Shown: in pieces, positions 60,101 to 64,000 of the stretch
Position numbering within the stretch: position 1 is the stretch's first letter
Layout of the letters: each line of letters begins with the position of its first letter
DNA from: Crambe crambe
Taxonomy: Eukaryota; Porifera; Demospongiae; Poecilosclerida; Crambeidae
Length of the DNA: 64,000 bases
Reading direction: 5' to 3'
Assembly (NCBI GenBank): GCA_963924555.1
Contig: OZ004588.1
Coordinates: 6,917,205-6,981,204 of the forward strand
Program-made: the position numbers and the translations under genes
Notes under the pieces: model-generated
Seen by the model: the letters and a program-made list of their open reading frames with translations, nothing else
Told to the model about the DNA's origin: nothing
Databases searched by the model: none

Positions 60101-61246
60101 GCATAATAATAGCTATTATTATAAGGTTGGATTAATCTTGATTCTCAAAAGTTAAGCTTGCAGGCAATAATTATATATAGCTGCAGTCATATTAGCCCTA
60201 GCCCTAGCCCTAGCCCTAGCCCCCTAGCCATTAGTAAAGATTTTCTCTCATTGATAACTATCATCATAATAGGAAAAGTTTATACTGATATCCTGAATGA
60301 AACCACTCGTAAAGAAGTTATTAAGCTATTCGAATCTGATTTAACTCTTGATATTGTGGTGATTGGTGAAGCTGGTATAGGAAAATCGACTTTGGTGAAT
60401 GGTATAATCGGAAAAGAAGCAGCTCCAACTGGAGACTTTTCTCGATACGGCATCACTGCGAAAACAACGAGTTACATAGGTAATGTAGGCAGTGTGAAAA
60501 TTTGTCTTTGGGATACACCAGGATTATTTGACCCGAGCCACAATACTGTGAGAGTTATGGCTGATATCAAACATTTAATTAACACTGCCGATCTTGTATA
60601 TTTGTGCATCGATATGATTCCAGCAAGATTTCTCGAGGATGCCAAGGCTATAAAAATTATTAAAAAATTACCAACTATGAGCTCAGATATATGGGATAAA
60701 ACTGTGATTATTTTGACACAAGCAAATGTGGTTGTTTCAAAGTTTTCACACAAGTATGATAAAGAGAAAGTTGAAGATGAATACAAAGACAAATTGTCTA
60801 AATGGAAAGAGTATATACGTGAACTTCTTCCACCCACTAATCAGATTCCAATCATCCCTGCTGGTTATCGTTTGCCAAGAATTATTGAAAGTGATGAAGA
60901 ACTTTGGATCTCTTTGCTTTGGAGAGAAACGTGTAAAGTGATAAAAAAACCCGAAGCTCAAGCGGCTTTTATTAAAGCCAGCATACCAAGGTTCCAGAAT
61001 GAAGTAAAAGAAGATCGAATCAAGGAGAAGAAATTATATGAACAGCCTATACAAGAGCCAGCTATCTCAGATCGCATATCATCCTTCATACAAGGTAGTG
61101 CAGCTGCTGCTGCTGCAACTGGCATTGGCGAAGCAATTTTAGCCGCCTGTGGTGTCACTACTGCATTGAATCCGGTTGGAATTGGGATCCTTGCTACGGC
61201 AGCTTTTTCTGGTGGTTTGTATAATGTATTGAGGAAAAAGGACTAG
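49009..61246 (+). CDS. Gene E: Death - helical - zinc-finger/basic linkers - GTPase
   Basis: Eight exons join in consistent phase: 49009-49396, 52422-53114, 58233-58285, 58497-58560, 59165-59284, 59342-59376, 59540-59603, 60273-61246, giving 796 residues. Residues 1-129 include a Death domain (CNIIAMKLDRWELLASSLGL ... LAEGLEKIKRLDLVGELC). Residues 130-360 are the unnamed helical domain (LLQEIVNRYGSENLKKQMKS). The middle has two copies of a linker pair (PKRKEQSETCE + DMIDAPQPKKTKK; PKRKERSETYE + DMIDAPPPKKPKK) around a C2HC zinc-finger-like exon (CSICKR ... LRTHGPRNKRC). The GTPase has GEAGIGKS (504-511), DTPG (553-556) and TQAN (621-624), then a Gly/Ala-rich hydrophobic tail. The join across 53114-58233 is inferred from matching phase and the architecture of gene D. 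Alternatively there are two genes, 49009-53128 and one ending at 61246. An ATG at 60158 would only extend the last exon backwards through its intron. Confidence 0.6.
49420..49797. mobile_element. MITE related to 22607-22951
   Basis: Ends AGGCCAAACCAATTAAATTT and its complement form about 27-bp inverted repeats. The interior matches the NCAPG2-intron copy in the opposite orientation. Confidence 0.88.
49797..51492. mobile_element. 1.7-kb inverted-repeat element with internal foldback
   Basis: Ends ATAGAGCACTCCGTGGATAT and its complement are inverted repeats of about 28 bp. From about 49856 to 50345 the left half contains a second, imperfect palindrome with arms near 200 bp (CTCAAAAGCCTTCTGTTTG and GCATGCGC segments mirrored). 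No transposase is recognisable. An exon-like stretch at about 50449-50529 could encode KFGLLELLMSLDSGHFSVKL before a GTGACT donor, perhaps captured host sequence. Confidence 0.75.
51515..52010. mobile_element. TIR element related to 36173-36880
   Basis: Starts CATGGGCGTAGCCAGGGGTG and ends CTCTGGCTACGGGCC, like the unit-1 insertion but about 200 bp shorter. It shares GCGCGATCGCGCG-rich and TGAGCTCGAAGCG segments with that copy. Confidence 0.8.
54149..54188. repeat. (TCA)n microsatellite
   Basis: Twelve to thirteen TCA units. Confidence 0.95.
54715..55012. mobile_element. Foldback MITE, most complete copy
   Basis: AAATATTTATTCTAAATAAA at the left is mirrored by its complement at the right, with arms of about 130 bp around a short loop. 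The same family as 27947-28203 and 38207-38463, but with both ends preserved. Confidence 0.9.
55171..55518. repeat. Tandem duplication of about 172 bp
   Basis: Two units starting GTATAAAC and including AGAAGAGAGGAGA and ACAAGTTCTAAAATTGAC lie head to tail, with a few substitutions and indels. Confidence 0.85.
55851..56259. repeat. Diverged tandem duplication of about 245 bp
   Basis: Segments with TTAATAATCACTGCATACT and TTGAACTTCAAGCACTAAG-like sequence occur twice in the same order, separated by about 245 bp. Confidence 0.75.
56831..58032. mobile_element. 1.2-kb element with TAGGCCTGAGGCTATTATGC ends
   Basis: TAGGCCTGAGGCTATTATGC at the left is exactly mirrored at the right. Subterminal GGCATAATGCTGGCATAATG-type repeats follow the left end, and GAGCATAATAG-type repeats precede the right end. 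No transposase ORF is visible, so it appears non-autonomous. Confidence 0.8.
58166..60110 (+). repeat. Tandem duplication of the gene E linker region
   Basis: 58166-59080 and 59082-60110 share the order CCTCTAAGATCAGGAGAAGT, the PKRKE exon, a GTT-rich tract, the DMIDAP exon, GACCATGAAAATTTCATGGG and TGCCTGGGGCTGAGGCTACT. The zinc-finger exon occurs only in the second unit. Confidence 0.88.
58331..58424. repeat. (GTT)n / (GCT)n microsatellite
   Basis: Imperfect trinucleotide run in a gene E intron. A shorter GTT run occupies the equivalent place near 59446-59473 in the second unit. Confidence 0.9.
60193..60229. repeat. (CCCTAG)n run
   Basis: Five hexamer units in the last gene E intron. Confidence 0.9.
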
Positions 61247-61825
61247 CTAGTAGATCAACTGTAGTTACTTCCATTATTGTTATTAGGAACTATCATGATT
61301 ATTGTAGACTGTAGTTACTTCCATTATTAAATTTTGGTTATTTGGCTATTAGTTATTGTTTTTCCATTGCACTCACATTATTACACATGTACGCTGTATG
61401 TACATGTACTACATACATAAGAGGTCACCCCATTATCAGCACAAGCGAGCACAGATTCACATTCAGGTACCTCACCAGCTATGGCTGGTAGCTATATATA
61501 TCACTGTCAAAGAAATCATAGCTATAATATTCCTATAGTTTGCCAAAGTTTGCTTGAGTAAACTTTGGCAAACTATAGCAAACTCAAGCAAACTTTGCAA
61601 ACTATGGGCCAATAATTATTAAAGTGGAGCAAAATGTGGCAATACATACTGTAAAACAGGGCTTGGCAGGGACAGAAAAATAATGCTTGTAGATGAATTG
61701 TTGGTTAGAGCTGTGCCACTACAGGTATGTGCACGTGACGTCACATGTGTAATGCGCGCGCGTATCCGTAAGAGGTCAAAGGTTAAAGATGATTCTAAAT
61801 ATAGCGCTCCATCATCGAAGTCACT
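61247..61825. other. Intergenic stretch between genes E and D
   Basis: AT-rich spacer that must hold the gene D promoter. It has a hairpin at about 61538-61607 in which TAGTTTGCCAAAGTTTGC-like segments pair with their complements. No other gene is seen. Confidence 0.55.
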
Positions 61826-64000
61826 ATGGCTGGTAAGTCGTACTTTATCAATGATCAGACCCAGGGCATAATGAAAAAGGTATTTGACCTCCCCTTCTTA
61901 TTATATGTAGCTGCACCTAACTTTGGTGAAGTAGTTACGTTTCTAGAAGACTTAACAAAACGCGAGGAGGTGACAAGATTGGGGTTGAAACTGGGACTCT
62001 CAATGAGAAGACTGCGTCGTATGAGGCTGTTCCCTGAAGACATGATTGAGGCTTGGCTGAGAGGTGACGATGAAGTAGACAATCCATGCTGGGAGAGTTT
62101 GGCAATGGCACTGGAGGAAGTTGGTCACATTGGCATCGCCTCAAGCATCAAGAAATCCAAAGGCAAGAACAGTATGTTAATCCAATGTAGTGATATCAAA
62201 AAAGGCATGGTTTACAGGGGAAATTAACTGGTCAGTCACTGTATAGGAGTCATGAATGATTTTTGATGTGGAGCATTTAGTTGAAACTTTGTTCTTACAA
62301 ATATTAAATGATGAACGCACAACTCTTGTATATCACAAATACAATCCAAATGTACCTTTTCAAATTCAGTCCTTTGCTCTGTCTGTAGTTACTGCCAAAG
62401 AAAATTCTTCACCGTCCAATTCAAGTGAAACTGCACACATGCGTTCCTATCTTAACCCAAGGCCGCTGTCACCTGAATTGCCTCCCCGTCGAGCTAGAGG
62501 AAGAGGACTAGGTATAACAGTAAGGAGAGAAATATCGTATGAATAAACTTTCCATGGCAAAAAACCTGTGATTTTATAGAATGGATTTAGCAATTTTTAA
62601 TCCATAGGAATGATCACAACAGACAAGTCTTTCAGCCTTAGTTAATTTTTGGCCTTACTTTGTCTTTGTCTTGGTAAAATTCCTATTAACAACTATTTCA
62701 CTGAAATTTTTACTTGCAGGGTTCATTTCAAGAAGCCCCCCCCCCCCCCCCCAGGAATTAGCTAGCTTTCGTAATGAGAATTCCACATACATGTACTGGT
62801 TTGTACTTGCCCCTCCTCAAATTTTTTTACTACGCATTTGACCTCCCCTTGAGCAAAATTCCCTGACTTGTATTTTTTAGGCAGTTGCAGGGAAGAAAAC
62901 TTTCCTTGTTTAAAAAGTGGAGATTTATCACAAGACGAAAGAAACAGACTTAAGGGGAGATTAGTGGTTGAGAGTAAAGGAATGCGAGACAGATATGCAA
63001 CTCTTCTCGTCCAAACTGATAGATCTCTGAACAGAAGGAACGTATCCATACAGTCCTTACATGCGTTCCTTCAACCTTACAATATTCCCGATCTAAATGA
63101 ATCTGATGATGAAGTCAGTAAGATATTATTGAAGGCACTTGATCTCTGCTGGTTCTTCAGTTGTGCAGTCTTGAAGGATATTATTAAGAATTTCGGTACG
63201 AGTGTTGACAAAGAGAGGTTGGTTGAATATGAGGAAGCATTTGGGCTTTATGGTAAACGTAGATTCTCTGAAATACCTATGGATGCAGTAAACAATTCCG
63301 ACAGAAAAGAAGGAAGTAAAATTTATGTTAAAGTGGATAAAAATTTCGACGTTCCTGCAGGGGAGGTTTTCAATATTGAGACTGAAATTTCAGATATATT
63401 GGGCAAACCTGTCTACTTAAATGGGGTGGAAAATGAATGCATCAAACTCACTTACTATATTCTTCATGAGCTGGATGAAGTTTTCCCTTTGAATGAGGAG
63501 CAAAAGGAGCGGCTTAGAGGAATAGGAGTGCTGAGAATATATGGTGAACACAATGAGTACTTCACTGTATCAAAAGGTATTGTGAGCGTTTTATCTGTCA
63601 TTACTCTTACCGTTATGCCCATGTCTGATTTCCATAGGAGCTGAAAGTTTAGCACCTGTCGAAGCTCCTCCCACTGGAGATTTACTTCCATCATCACCAA
63701 AAAAGCCAAAATCATCATCACCACCTGCTCTAGGTACAGTGGAAACTGCTTTCCATACTAAGCCTCACTATTCTTCTTCTTAGGTGAAGAACCTGTTACA
63801 GATAAAATCACTCCTGAAAAAGCAGTGGAAGTCTTTACATCACACACGACACTGAACATTATGGTGGTGGGTCGATCAGGCATTGGGAAGTCCTCTCTAG
63901 TTAACGGCATTATTGGTAAAGTGGCGGCCGAGGTGAGTGAGTTGGGAGCAGTGGAAGTTGAAGGTGTTACCGAAATGATCCAGCAGTTCAAAGCCGAAGA
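61826..64000 (+). CDS. Gene D: Death - linker - helical - linker - GTPase, truncated by window end
   Basis: Exons in phase: 61826-61832, 61911-62171, 62389-62511, 62881-63576, 63638-63733, 63784-beyond 64000. The 7-nt first exon (ATGGCTG) matches the organisation of A2 and B2. Residues 1-89 are a Death domain (VTRLGLKLGLSMRRLRRMRL, then CWESLAMALEEVGHIGIA). A Pro/Arg-rich linker (PELPPRRARGRGLG) follows, then the unnamed helical domain (about 131-362), more diverged than in A2 or E, with VLKDIIKNFGTSVDKERL. A Pro/Ser/Lys linker (SSPKKPKSSSPPALG) leads to a GTPase with VVGRSGIGKSSLVNGIIGK and EGVTEMIQQ at the window edge. There is no ZU5/UPA between the two, so this is a shorter architecture than A2, similar to gene E. 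Confidence 0.8.

Noticed and set aside
60193..60229. Telomere-like hexamer run
   Set aside because: CCCTAG differs from the animal telomere unit CCCTAA and the run is short and intronic, so a simple repeat is enough explanation.
60158..60272. ATG at 60158 as the start of the gene E GTPase
   Set aside because: The extension runs through a (CCCTAG)n repeat and reads as intron. A good acceptor at 60272 and the upstream linker exons fit the phase pattern of the family better.

Overview
The window looks like nuclear DNA from an early-branching animal, most likely a demosponge such as Amphimedon queenslandica. That name is an inference from style: compact genes with many short GT-AG introns, long (CT)n tracts inside introns, abundant small foldback elements, and ancient metazoan genes next to a lineage-specific Death-domain cluster. 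No prokaryotic features are present.

Region 1 (1-30269) is dense and conserved. In order: the 3' part of a poly(rC)-binding KH protein (+), an HP1/chromobox protein (-), metaxin-2 (+), an AGPAT5-type acyltransferase (+), IGBP1/alpha4 (-), CHMP5 (+), a NAB-N-terminal-like protein (-) and the 24-exon condensin II subunit NCAPG2 (+). Three divergent pairs have short shared upstream regions (HP1/MTX2, IGBP1/CHMP5, NAB-like/NCAPG2). The large eighth intron of NCAPG2 carries, on the opposite strand, a two-exon gene for a small secreted eight-cysteine peptide and a second, stop-interrupted relative.

Region 2 (26928-47322) is a direct tandem duplication with a unit of about 10.26 kb. Each unit holds the last eight exons of NCAPG2 (functional in unit 1, a headless fragment in unit 2), a stand-alone AIG1/GIMAP-like GTPase gene (A1, B1), and a large multidomain gene (A2, B2). 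A2 and B2 read Death domain - unnamed helical domain - ZU5 - UPA-like - Death domain - GTPase. Each copy carries a different transposon insertion that the other lacks.

Region 3 (47414-64000) continues the same family. It has a broken GTPase copy (-), a gene E whose exons I could join in phase across 49009-61246 (Death domain - helical domain - C2HC zinc-finger exon and lysine-rich linkers - GTPase with hydrophobic tail), and gene D (Death domain - linker - helical domain - linker - GTPase) running off the right edge. Its introns and spacers are full of MITEs, foldbacks and tandem duplications.

The most notable content is this family: GTPase switches fused to Death-domain and ZU5/UPA signalling modules. 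They are built mostly from exons flanked by phase-1 introns and are being amplified by tandem duplication. By analogy with PIDD, UNC5, NLR and GIMAP proteins they could be intracellular stress or immune sensors. That role is inference; the architecture is read directly from the sequence.
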